Source: Streptococcus sanguinis
Lineage (GTDB): Bacteria > Bacillota > Bacilli > Lactobacillales > Streptococcaceae
Length of the DNA stretch: 64,000 nucleotides
Direction of reading: 5' to 3'
NCBI RefSeq assembly: GCF_003943735.1
Contig: NZ_RJMV01000009.1
Location: 1-64,000 of the forward strand
Within the stretch, counting starts at the first letter, position 1; each line of letters opens with the position of its first letter. The position numbers and the translations under genes are program-made. Positions 38,840 to 46,277 of this stretch are shown here, in pieces. Under the pieces are notes generated by a model. It saw only the letters and a list, made by a program, of their open reading frames with translations. It searched no databases and was not told the origin of the DNA.

Positions 38840-39580
38840 ATGAGACAAGAAAAGAAGACTAAAGTAATGCTCAACCGCCGCTACTGGCTGGGGCTTTCCC
38901 TGGCTTCTGCTGCGACTTTAGCCGCTGCTTTGATTTCCACTGGAACAGTTCGAGCGGAGAACAAGTCAATCCCTGACTGGGTTTCTAGACGTGAAGTTGG
39001 TATTTACGATCCTAGTGTACCAGATATTGAGGACGACCCTACTATCTTTGATGATCCAGGACCTATCAAGGTTCCGGAAGCTCCTAAGCGTGACCTTCCT
39101 AGCTCTATTGATGAAGAAACTGGTGAAAGGATTAGAAATAGAATCGTTCTTTACAAGGGTAAATACTATGCACTTGATCCTAATAGATCTATATACGAAG
39201 TTCGGGATGATCCAGGAGAACAAATTCCGACGAATCTAAAAAACTCTTTCTATACTAGCCCAACAGGTAAGGTCTATTATTTTGACGAAAAAGGACGAAG
39301 GGTCATCAATCTTTACAGTGTAGATGGCAAGCAATACTTCTTTGATTCTTACGGAGAAATGGTTAAAAACAGATTTGTTAGTTACTCTGAATATACTTAT
39401 TACTTTGGTGAAGATGGAACACCTTATGAAAACGGACTTTTTAAGATTGGCAAGTACTATTATTACTTTAGCGAGTATGGTGATCTATATAGGGAAGCTA
39501 TTGTCAACTATAACGGAAAGACCTATTATGCAAATTGGCACGGCGTTGTCAATATAAAAGACGAAGAAGTTACACCATAA
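38840..39580 (+). CDS. Secreted glucan/cell-wall-binding-repeat protein
   Basis: 246 aa. Signal peptide with basic start, hydrophobic core (WLGLSLASAATLAAAL) and probable cleavage after VRA. Mature residues about 40-100 are acidic and Pro/Asp-rich, with no recognised fold. From about 100 to the end run degenerate aromatic repeats of about 20 residues, each with Tyr-Tyr/Phe-Phe followed by an Asp/Glu-Gly turn (KVYYFDEKGRRVIN, KQYFFDSYGEMVKN, YTYYFGEDGTPYEN, KYYYYFSEYGDLYR, KTYYANWHGVVN). This is the choline-binding/glucan-binding repeat type found in glucosyltransferases and Gbp proteins. No catalytic domain and no LPXTG. Likely a small secreted glucan- or wall-binding protein (inference). It is the only plus-strand gene in its region. 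Confidence 0.78.
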   Translation: MRQEKKTKVMLNRRYWLGLSLASAATLAAALISTGTVRAENKSIPDWVSRREVGIYDPSVPDIEDDPTIFDDPGPIKVPEAPKRDLPSSIDEETGERIRNRIVLYKGKYYALDPNRSIYEVRDDPGEQIPTNLKNSFYTSPTGKVYYFDEKGRRVINLYSVDGKQYFFDSYGEMVKNRFVSYSEYTYYFGEDGTPYENGLFKIGKYYYYFSEYGDLYREAIVNYNGKTYYANWHGVVNIKDEEVTP

Positions 39581-39588
39581 TGAAAAAT

Positions 39589-39622
39589 ACCAGAAATGAG
39601 GACGTATGTCTTCGTTTCTGGT
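39589..39622. terminator. Bidirectional terminator between convergent genes
   Basis: 15-bp stem (39589-39603 / 39608-39622) with two G-U pairs and a 4-nt loop. It is followed by GTTTGTTTT on the plus strand and by ATTTTTCA on the minus strand, so it can serve both the glucan-binding-repeat gene and the vWA gene. Confidence 0.8.
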
Positions 39623-39674
39623 GTTTGTTTTATTCAAAACCCCTCTAATGGGAAATTCATTTTTTAGCAGATGG

Positions 39675-41027
39675 TTATTGTTCTTCTGATTTTCTTACAC
39701 TAATACCTAGCCCCAATCCAGCCAGAAGCAAACCAAGCCCAACGACACTATAGACTACCTTTTCGCTACTTCCTGTTTTAGGAAGAGACTGTTCAGATTT
39801 GGCCAAAAGTGTTGGTGCTTGAACATGATAGACGGTAGATGTAGGCATTGTAGTACGACGCTCAAGATAGAATTGATAACTATCTTTTATGATTTTATAG
39901 TAACGAGCTTCATTGACACTTTCAACAATCCATGAAGTGGTTCCTTTTGTTAGAGCATCAGCTAAGTTATTTTCGATATCAAGCACTCTGCCTTCTGTTG
40001 CAAAATTTTTGTAAATTCCCTCAATCGCTTTTACCGTTGCTACGGTTCTTTCTATACCAGCAGCTTTCAAAGCCGCAAGTGTATCAGCAACCGTTGGAAT
40101 TGAAGGGTCTTCTTTCATTTCAGCATCTGTTAATAAAACGACGAATTTCTTATTTTTAGATGACTTAGACCAATCATAGGTCGAAATAATCTGGTTCAGG
40201 GCAGGCGTTGGTGTTTCTGGAGTATCCCCTCCACTCGCAATACGAATCGCAGCCAATGCCTTTTCGAGCTCAGTAGGATCAGTTGTAAAATAAGATGACC
40301 CAAACCGTGTTAGAACCGTATCTTCATCTTTACTGCCAGAATTATGGCCGTAGACTTCATCACTAAATGTCGCCAAGCCAAAACGTGCTGTAATCCCCTC
40401 TTTAGTAATATTTCGCACAAATTCATTAATATTTGCACGAACAATATCAATTGTGCCACCCATCGATCCTGAACGGTCGACAACAAATACAATATCAGCT
40501 GAACCAGCTTTTGTCACAGTTGGTGGCGTTGAGGTGTAGGTAATAGTTGTAGTCTTATCTACTCGCTCATACTGCGTATAGGGATTCCCATTTTCATCTG
40601 TGCCAGATAAAGTATTTTCAGTACGTCTAGTTATTGGCTCTGGCGCCTTATCAACCTTTGCCGGAGCCACTTCTGTCTTTGTAACATCAACAGTCGACGT
40701 TTCTACACGGACTGTTTGATTGCCTTCTTGACTTTCTTTGACATCAACAGGTGATACATTTTTTGAGACATCGATCAAATCTCCTGGTTTCGCTGTAGAT
40801 TCTTCAACAACAGGTTTCGTCGTATCAGCAGCAATTTCAGTACCAGCAGCTTCAATCGGAGACCTTACTGCTTCAGTTTTTGCTATACTGCTTGAAGGTG
40901 GTGTGCTAACCTGGTCTGCAAAAACATGCGAAGCTTGTGAAAAGGCAAATAGAAGAGTTGCTGATGCTAATCCAACTTTCAATTTATACAATGAAAAGCC
41001 TGGAAGTTTAAATGATTCTTTTTCCAT
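39675..41027 (-). CDS. LPXTG-anchored surface protein with vWA domain
   Basis: 450 aa. The N-terminal SLYKLKVGLASATLLFAF resembles a degenerate YSIRK-type signal peptide. A Thr/Val/Glu-rich stalk runs to about 165. The von Willebrand A domain follows with an intact MIDAS: DRSGSMGG (about 182-189), the downstream conserved Thr region, and VVLLTDAEMKEDPS. MIDAS domains bind metal and often protein ligands such as collagen or fibronectin. Sortase signal LPKTG near residue 412, then a hydrophobic span and RKSEEQ end. No pilin-type isopeptide domains or sortase gene nearby, so it is probably a stand-alone adhesin (inference). A cre-like site overlaps its promoter. Confidence 0.88.
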   Translation of the reverse strand: MEKESFKLPGFSLYKLKVGLASATLLFAFSQASHVFADQVSTPPSSSIAKTEAVRSPIEAAGTEIAADTTKPVVEESTAKPGDLIDVSKNVSPVDVKESQEGNQTVRVETSTVDVTKTEVAPAKVDKAPEPITRRTENTLSGTDENGNPYTQYERVDKTTTITYTSTPPTVTKAGSADIVFVVDRSGSMGGTIDIVRANINEFVRNITKEGITARFGLATFSDEVYGHNSGSKDEDTVLTRFGSSYFTTDPTELEKALAAIRIASGGDTPETPTPALNQIISTYDWSKSSKNKKFVVLLTDAEMKEDPSIPTVADTLAALKAAGIERTVATVKAIEGIYKNFATEGRVLDIENNLADALTKGTTSWIVESVNEARYYKIIKDSYQFYLERRTTMPTSTVYHVQAPTLLAKSEQSLPKTGSSEKVVYSVVGLGLLLAGLGLGISVRKSEEQ

Positions 41028-41079
41028 AATTTCTCCTTATCTTTTTAGATTTAGAAACATGATTGCATCTATTTTATAT

Positions 41080-41117
41080 AGAATAACATAAAAAAATAGG
41101 AACTGCAAGCGATTTCA
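41080..41117 (-). promoter_or_regulatory. vWA-gene promoter with cre-like site
   Basis: TTGCAG (41108-41103), 17-nt spacer, TATTCT (41085-41080) with TG at the extended position. On the plus strand TGCAAGCGATTTCA (41104-41117) matches the cre consensus at 13 of 14 positions and overlaps the -35. The rest of 41118-41228 shows nothing recognisable. Confidence 0.45.
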
Positions 41118-41228
41118 AATATTTATTAGTATAAAAATTAAAATTTTAGAATATTATCAGAGTTTGTATGCTAAAATTGATGAGCATCATCATGAATTAT
41201 TAAATAAATGCTTTATCGTGCCGTCTCT

Positions 41229-41275
41229 AATAAGAAATCCCCATGCTCAATATCCGAGCATGGGGATTTCTTATT
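41229..41275 (-). terminator. Strong hairpin after rpmA
   Basis: Perfect 20-bp arms (41229-41248 / 41256-41275) around a 7-nt loop, ending 3 nt before the rpmA stop region. The U tract is short and mixed (TTTCTTATTAG), but the stem is the strongest in the window. Likely the operon terminator. Confidence 0.75.
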
Positions 41276-41277
41276 AA

Positions 41278-41571
41278 TTATTTAGCGATTGGGTAAACAG
41301 AAACTTGTTTCTTATCGCGTCCTTTGCGTTCAAAGCGTACTACGCCTTCAACTTTTGCGAACAAAGTGTCATCTCCGCCGCGTCCAACGTTGACACCTGC
41401 ATGGATGTGAGTGCCACGTTGACGGTAAAGGATAGAGCCGCCTGTTACGGTTTGACCGTCAGCTGCTTTAGCCCCCAGACGTTTCGCTTGCGAATCACGT
41501 CCGTTAGATGTAGAACCTCCACCTTTTTTGTGGGCGAATAGTTGCAAGTTAGCAAGATTCATTTTTAACAT
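41278..41571 (-). CDS. rpmA: Ribosomal protein L27 with N-terminal extension
   Basis: 97 aa. Part of the 50S peptidyl-transferase centre. The N-terminus [12 protein letters not shown] precedes [15 protein letters not shown], where mature L27 begins. In Firmicutes this extension is removed by the protease Prp after the Phe, and Prp is encoded just upstream, so the same processing is expected. Body: [24 protein letters not shown] and the C-terminal region look normal. Confidence 0.97.
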   Translation of the reverse strand: MLKMNLANLQLFAHKKGGGSTSNGRDSQAKRLGAKAADGQTVTGGSILYRQRGTHIHAGVNVGRGGDDTLFAKVEGVVRFERKGRDKKQVSVYPIAK

Positions 41572-41588
41572 AATGTTTTTCCTCCGTG

Positions 41589-41933
41589 TTAGTTTTCTGT
41601 GATAACTCTGGTTTGGACGAACTCAGATGAGTCCTCCGATAAGTTTGCCATTCCTAGGAAAAATGATTCAAAGAAAAGCTGAGTCATCTCTCTCTGGCTC
41701 GGTGCAATATCTGTCGGGATTTCAACCCGTAAGAATCCACCTTCATCTTCGTTTAATTCTAAGGTCGGTTCGTAGCCTGCGAATTTCTCAACTGAATTGA
41801 CAAAATTAATGGCGAGCGTCGAAACGGACGCACACACGACATCATAGCCGTATTCGCCACTCGCGGCGTGACCTGTGATTTCTGCACGCCTCAGTTCGCC
41901 ATCTTCGGCTCTTTCAAAGACTGCGTGTATCAT
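41589..41933 (-). CDS. prp: Prp (YsxB), ribosomal-processing cysteine protease
   Basis: 114 aa. Homologue of B. subtilis YsxB and the S. aureus Prp protease that trims L27. Catalytic dyad residues: His in [14 protein letters not shown] and Cys in [11 protein letters not shown]. Placement between rplU and rpmA is the conserved arrangement. AAGGAG precedes the ATG. Confidence 0.93.
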   Translation of the reverse strand: MIHAVFERAEDGELRRAEITGHAASGEYGYDVVCASVSTLAINFVNSVEKFAGYEPTLELNEDEGGFLRVEIPTDIAPSQREMTQLFFESFFLGMANLSEDSSEFVQTRVITEN

Positions 41934-41948
41934 TTAATCTCCTTAAAA

Positions 41949-42263
41949 TTAAGCGTTGATAGCGTTGATGACAACTTTTGTATATGGTTGACGGTGACCT
42001 TGTTTACGATGGCTGCCTTTTTTAGGTTTGTACTTGTAAGTAACAACCTTCTTTTGCTTGCCTTGTTTTTCAACAGTTCCGACAACAGAAGCTCCAGCAA
42101 CAAGCGGAGTTCCTACAACAGTGTTTTCACCACCAACAAGAACAACTTCGTCAAAAGTAACATCTTGACCAGCTTCAGCGTTTAACTTTTCAACGTAGAT
42201 TGCTTGACCAACTTCAACTTTAACTTGTTTTCCGCCAGTTTTAATGATTGCGTATGTGCTCAT
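41949..42263 (-). CDS. rplU: Ribosomal protein L21
   Basis: 104 aa. Starts [20 protein letters not shown] and has the C-terminal signature [17 protein letters not shown], which contacts 23S rRNA. First gene of rplU-prp-rpmA, with AGGAGG upstream and a 225-nt structured leader. Confidence 0.97.
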   Translation of the reverse strand: MSTYAIIKTGGKQVKVEVGQAIYVEKLNAEAGQDVTFDEVVLVGGENTVVGTPLVAGASVVGTVEKQGKQKKVVTYKYKPKKGSHRKQGHRQPYTKVVINAINA

Positions 42264-42489
42264 TATGCACCTCCTATGATTTTTAGGGTTTCCCCGAATT
42301 TTGTGAAGACTCGCCTAGCATCGTGGGACGAACCACTTAAGAGAAGAGCTCTAAGTATAACAAAGAATAAACTAGGAATTGAGCCGAAGGCATAACTTGT
42401 GTTAGGCAAGGCGATAATGACGAAGTTTAAATTTGTTATACGACGAGCAACGATGTTCGTGCGGTTGCACAGGAATGTGCATAGTCAAC
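42264..42489 (-). ncRNA. rplU operon leader, probable L21 leader RNA
   Basis: About 225 nt between the promoter and rplU. A perfect 10-bp helix pairs 42441-42432 with 42364-42355 (GTATAACAAA / TTTGTTATAC). GTTAGGC at 42401-42407 could pair with GCCTAGC at 42313-42319, across one arm of the first helix, which suggests two exclusive folds. L21 leaders that give autoregulation are known in Firmicutes; assignment here is by position and folding, not by a covariance search. Confidence 0.6.
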
Positions 42490-42495
42490 TCTATA

Positions 42496-42524
42496 AGTAT
42501 AGCACTTCTGCCGCTCTTTAGCAA
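42496..42524 (-). promoter_or_regulatory. rplU-prp-rpmA promoter
   Basis: TTGCTA (42524-42519), exact 17-nt spacer, TATACT (42501-42496). Confidence 0.75.
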
Positions 42525-42578
42525 GCTTTTTCGTCTCATGAAAACGGATTTTCAAGGATTATCTTTAGATTTTGTTCA

Positions 42579-43181
42579 CTAATGCACAAAGACTATTTCA
42601 CCCTTACTATTTACATGAACGGAAATATTTGTTGGCGTTTCAAGATTTTCTTTTAAAAATTCTGCCTCATACTGTGTGGCATCGGAAATGTTCACTTTAC
42701 GAGTCCCTTCTTTTGTTTCAACTATGAAGATAAGATTACTAAATATCTTTCTTCCATATTTACCAGTCGTAGTATGTATATCTATATCGATTAAGCGAAC
42801 AATATCAGGGTGCACGTTTTGTTCTTTGAAATATTCATAAACATGTAGAGCTTCTATAGGTCTATGAACTTCATAAAAAACAAGAACAAGAATCATAATT
42901 GGTAAACCAAAACCAAGAACTAATACAGATTTAACTGGGTTCTTTTGATATTCTTTGCTAATAAGAGCTTTCCAAGAACCTGCTTTTAATTTAGCAATAT
43001 TTAAACCATAAAAAACAAGAAAAGTAATCAATACGGCTAACAAAGAATGTGAGAAGACACCTAACAAATATGATTCCCCTGGCACCTCTCTTAACAAAGC
43101 ATTGTCATAGCCATCTTTCCAAGAAAATGATTGAAGCAAGCCTCTCGAAAAATAATCCCAATATCCCATCTCAAACTCCAT
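42579..43181 (-). CDS. Two-TM hypothetical membrane protein
   Basis: 200 aa. Hydrophobic segments at about residues 40-60 (LGVFSHSLLAVLITFLVFYG) and 84-103 (SVLVLGFGLPIMILVLVFY), with a soluble N-terminal part (MEFEMGYWDYFSRGLLQSFSW) and a C-terminal beta-rich domain of about 95 residues. No motif I recognise. It stands alone between the methyltransferase gene and the rplU promoter, with AT-rich flanks. Function unknown. Confidence 0.65.
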   Translation of the reverse strand: MEFEMGYWDYFSRGLLQSFSWKDGYDNALLREVPGESYLLGVFSHSLLAVLITFLVFYGLNIAKLKAGSWKALISKEYQKNPVKSVLVLGFGLPIMILVLVFYEVHRPIEALHVYEYFKEQNVHPDIVRLIDIDIHTTTGKYGRKIFSNLIFIVETKEGTRKVNISDATQYEAEFLKENLETPTNISVHVNSKGEIVFVH

Positions 43182-43273
43182 CTAGTATTAATTCTGTTAC
43201 AAATCAGATAAATAGTATTTTCTATTGTTATCCGCTAACTGCTTTATTAAATAATTATTAGTTCAGAAAATTT

Positions 43274-43804
43274 CTAAATATAACGCCGTACCCTATCTTG
43301 ATAGTCTTGATAAGCTTTCCCAAATTTTTCAAGACACCAGCGCTCCTCAGAGATAATAATCCAGTGAGCCGCAGTCTGAAAAGTCACTAAAATCAGAAAG
43401 AAAATCATTGATTTGGTCAAAAAAGCTATTCCCAAAAAATAAACAAAGTAAGCTACATACATGGGATTACGGGAATAGCGATAAATGCCCTTTGTATTCA
43501 TGCCGTTTGCATCTGGTCTAGCGAAATCTCTCATACTGATAGCACACAAAGCCAAACCAAGCAGGTAAATAGCTATACCAGCATAAAAGAAAACAGAAAA
43601 ATCAAACTTAATTTCAAGCAAAAAATGAGTTATGAACAAGGCTAGATTGCTCAATTGATAAATCATATAAGCTATCTTTTCCATTCCTTGGACTGGTGCA
43701 AAATAAGCTGCGCGTGACAAAGCATTTTTGCCAAAATGACTTAATAAAGGAAAACGAATCAGCAGAAAAGGAATTAAGAGAAAAACAGCAAGCATAAACG
43801 TCAC
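43274..43804 (-). CDS. Isoprenylcysteine/phospholipid methyltransferase-like membrane protein
   Basis: 176 aa with four to five membrane segments. The C-terminal YRYSRNPMYVAYFVYFLG and ISEERWCLEKFGKAYQDYQDRV match the ICMT/PEMT fold, in which Arg-x-Pro-x-Tyr and Glu-Glu motifs bind S-adenosylmethionine at the membrane surface. Substrate unknown; bacteria use this fold on varied lipids and small molecules. It ends the group read cysteine desulfurase-thiI-this gene, 12 nt after thiI. Confidence 0.82.
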   Translation of the reverse strand: MTFMLAVFLLIPFLLIRFPLLSHFGKNALSRAAYFAPVQGMEKIAYMIYQLSNLALFITHFLLEIKFDFSVFFYAGIAIYLLGLALCAISMRDFARPDANGMNTKGIYRYSRNPMYVAYFVYFLGIAFLTKSMIFFLILVTFQTAAHWIIISEERWCLEKFGKAYQDYQDRVRRYI

Positions 43805-43816
43805 CTTCTCTCGCTT

Positions 43817-45031
43817 TTACAAGAGCCCCTCAATCAGCTCATCAACTTCGTCGGTCTCAGCTTCTGGTGTGATTTCTGTAATCATAATGCCTGCGACAGC
43901 ACGTTCTACCAAACCTTCAACATCTAGGTAAGTTTCGTACTTCTCAGCATTCTTGATTTTTGGATTAGTTTTAGGCCGGTCTGGAGCAAAAATGGTACAG
44001 CAGTCTTCAAATGGCTGGATAGAAATTTGGAAAGTATCAATTTTCTCTGCAATCTCAATGATTTCCAGCTTGTCCATGGTCACGACAGGACGGATAACCG
44101 GTGTATTGGTTACAGCATTGATAACCTGCATACTCTCAATCGTTTGACTTGCCACCTGACCAAGACTTTCTCCGTTGATAATGACTTGAGCACCCCGCTC
44201 CTCTCGAATCCGGTCCGTAATACGCATCATAAAGCGACGAGTCAGTGTCATCAGGTAGGCTTCTGGAGCCTTGGCCTTGATTTCCTCCTGAATCTCTGTA
44301 AAAGGGACTTCGATAAACTGGATATTGCCGCCAAACTTGGTCAATTTTCGCGTCAAATCTTGAGCTTTTTTCAACGCACCTGGACTGGTGTAAGGTGGAC
44401 TTGCAAAGTGAACCGCCTCGATATCCACACCTCGCTTGAGAGCCAGATAGCCAGCCACCGGTGAGTCAATCCCACCTGAGAGCATGAGCATGCCTTTGCC
44501 TGAAGTGCCGACTGGCAGTCCCCCAGCACCACGAATCGTCTCATACGAGATATAGGCCGCTTCTTCACGAATTTCGACCCGCAGTTCAATATCTGGCGCT
44601 TTCATCTTGACCTGAACATTAGGAATGGCCTCAAAAACAGCATCACCAAGTGTCTGATTGAGCTCGTGGCTATCCAATTCAAAGCTGTGATCACTGCGTT
44701 TGCTGGAAATCTTAAAGGTCATGCCCTCTTGATAGACTTCCTTCATGATAGATTGGACAGCTTCGATTAGGGCTGGTACAGATTTTTCAATTTTGTAAGA
44801 CGGCGAGAAATTCTGAATCCCGAAGATCTGCTTGAGTGACTCAGCGACTGGCTGATAGTCTGTACCGTGCAGATAAACATGGGTCCGATCACGGTCAGCC
44901 TTGACATGGACCTGCGGATAGACTGACAAGACAGCCTGGATATTGCGTTTAAGTTTGTTGATAAAGCGCATGCGGTTCTTCCCTTTGGTTGAGAGCTCAC
45001 CATAGCGCACCATAATTTCTGAATATTGCAT
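43817..45031 (-). CDS. thiI: tRNA 4-thiouridine sulfurtransferase
   Basis: 404 aa. Adds sulfur to U8 of tRNA. N-terminal ferredoxin-like and THUMP domains (about 1-170) are followed by the PP-loop domain with [15 protein letters not shown] (ATP binding). C-terminal part has [13 protein letters not shown]. There is no rhodanese extension, normal for this shorter Gram-positive type, in which a dedicated cysteine desulfurase passes the sulfur on. That partner is the next gene upstream, 3 nt away. Confidence 0.95.
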   Translation of the reverse strand: MQYSEIMVRYGELSTKGKNRMRFINKLKRNIQAVLSVYPQVHVKADRDRTHVYLHGTDYQPVAESLKQIFGIQNFSPSYKIEKSVPALIEAVQSIMKEVYQEGMTFKISSKRSDHSFELDSHELNQTLGDAVFEAIPNVQVKMKAPDIELRVEIREEAAYISYETIRGAGGLPVGTSGKGMLMLSGGIDSPVAGYLALKRGVDIEAVHFASPPYTSPGALKKAQDLTRKLTKFGGNIQFIEVPFTEIQEEIKAKAPEAYLMTLTRRFMMRITDRIREERGAQVIINGESLGQVASQTIESMQVINAVTNTPVIRPVVTMDKLEIIEIAEKIDTFQISIQPFEDCCTIFAPDRPKTNPKIKNAEKYETYLDVEGLVERAVAGIMITEITPEAETDEVDELIEGLL

Positions 45032-45034
45032 TGT

Positions 45035-46177
45035 TTACCTTACTTTTCTGGTTTTTTCGTAAATAATTTTAAAAGTTGTTAAAAACTGCTCCATCTGACT
45101 CATATCGTTGTCAAGATCCAAACTGATACGGACAGCAGTCTGAGCCAGAGACTTTTCGACGCCCATAGCGATTAGAGTTCCTGCTGGCTTTCCGGCCTTA
45201 GAAGAGCAAGCACTAGTAGTCGAGATATAGATCTCGTAGTCTTCAAATGCATGGACGACAACTTCACCCCGCACTCCCTTAATACCAAAAGTTAGTATAT
45301 GAGGCGCAAAATTTTCCTGATCTGAGAAAATCATCACATCTGGATACTTCTGCAGCTCTTCAAGGAGAATTTGCTTCATCTGAGCCGTCCGCTGGGCAAA
45401 TACTTCTTGCTTTTCCATGGACAAACGCAGAGCCTTGGCTGTCGCTGCAATACCAGCTAAATTTTCTGTTGTGGAGCGCTTATCCGACTCCTGTCCTCCA
45501 CCAGTCAAAAGCGGACTGATTTTCTTGCCAGACTTGATATAGACAAATCCTACGCCCCGGACACCGTGAAATTTATGACTGGAAAATGTCGCAAAATCCA
45601 CGCGATCCGTCAGATAAGAAGCTGTCGGAATCTTCGTAACAGCCTGTACAGCGTCCACATGAAAGGAAATAGTTGGTTTATCTGCTAGAAGTTCGGATAT
45701 TTTCTGAATGGGCTGAATACTGCCGATTTCATTATTGACAGCCATGATAGAGATTAGAGTGGTATCTGGTCGAATCAACTCCGCTAGCTTGTCTACCTCA
45801 ACAAAACCAGATTTATCGACTGGTGCAAAATCGACTTCAAATCCCTGACTCTGCAACCAGAGGGCTGATTCTTTAACCGCGGGATGCTCAATATTAGATA
45901 CGATGATGTGTTTTCCAAAAGGAATCTTTTCAAAGGCGACTCCTTTAAGCACCCAGTTGTCTCCTTCTGTTCCTCCAGACGTAAAAAAAATCTCCGATGA
46001 AGACTTGCCTAAAAGCTCTGCTATTTGCTTGCGTGAAGCTTCTAAGAGACGGGTTGCCTGACTGCCTAAACTGTGCAGACTGGATGGATTTCCCCAGATT
46101 TTAGAAGCTACTTCTGTGTAAGCGGCCAAAGCCTCAGGATAAGGCTTGGTTGTCGCTGAATTATCTAAATAAATCAT
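45035..46177 (-). CDS. Cysteine desulfurase (NifS/IscS family), thiI partner
   Basis: 380 aa from ATG of MIYLDNSATTKPYPEAL, with GAGGAAAG upstream; the 19-codon extension is not used. PLP enzyme that takes sulfur from cysteine as an enzyme persulfide. N-terminal YLDNSATT, FTSGGTEGDNW, PLP lysine in FSSHKFHGVRGVGF, and the catalytic Cys in STTSACSSKAGKPAGTL. Context with thiI means it most likely serves tRNA thiolation, like B. subtilis NifZ, rather than general Fe-S assembly. Confidence 0.93.
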   Translation of the reverse strand: MIYLDNSATTKPYPEALAAYTEVASKIWGNPSSLHSLGSQATRLLEASRKQIAELLGKSSSEIFFTSGGTEGDNWVLKGVAFEKIPFGKHIIVSNIEHPAVKESALWLQSQGFEVDFAPVDKSGFVEVDKLAELIRPDTTLISIMAVNNEIGSIQPIQKISELLADKPTISFHVDAVQAVTKIPTASYLTDRVDFATFSSHKFHGVRGVGFVYIKSGKKISPLLTGGGQESDKRSTTENLAGIAATAKALRLSMEKQEVFAQRTAQMKQILLEELQKYPDVMIFSDQENFAPHILTFGIKGVRGEVVVHAFEDYEIYISTTSACSSKAGKPAGTLIAMGVEKSLAQTAVRISLDLDNDMSQMEQFLTTFKIIYEKTRKVR

Positions 46178-46240
46178 GTTCTTTCCTCTAAATTTCAATA
46201 CTCCTATTGTAACACGAAAGAGAAACTGGAACAAGAAAGA

Positions 46241-46272
46241 AAAAGCCCTAAATTCTGTTAAAACTTAGGGCT
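46241..46272 (-). terminator. Intrinsic terminator after fbp
   Basis: Arms AGCCCTAA / TTAGGGCT (46244-46251 / 46265-46272) then TTTTTCTTTC on the minus strand. Confidence 0.75.
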
Positions 46273-46277
46273 AAACT

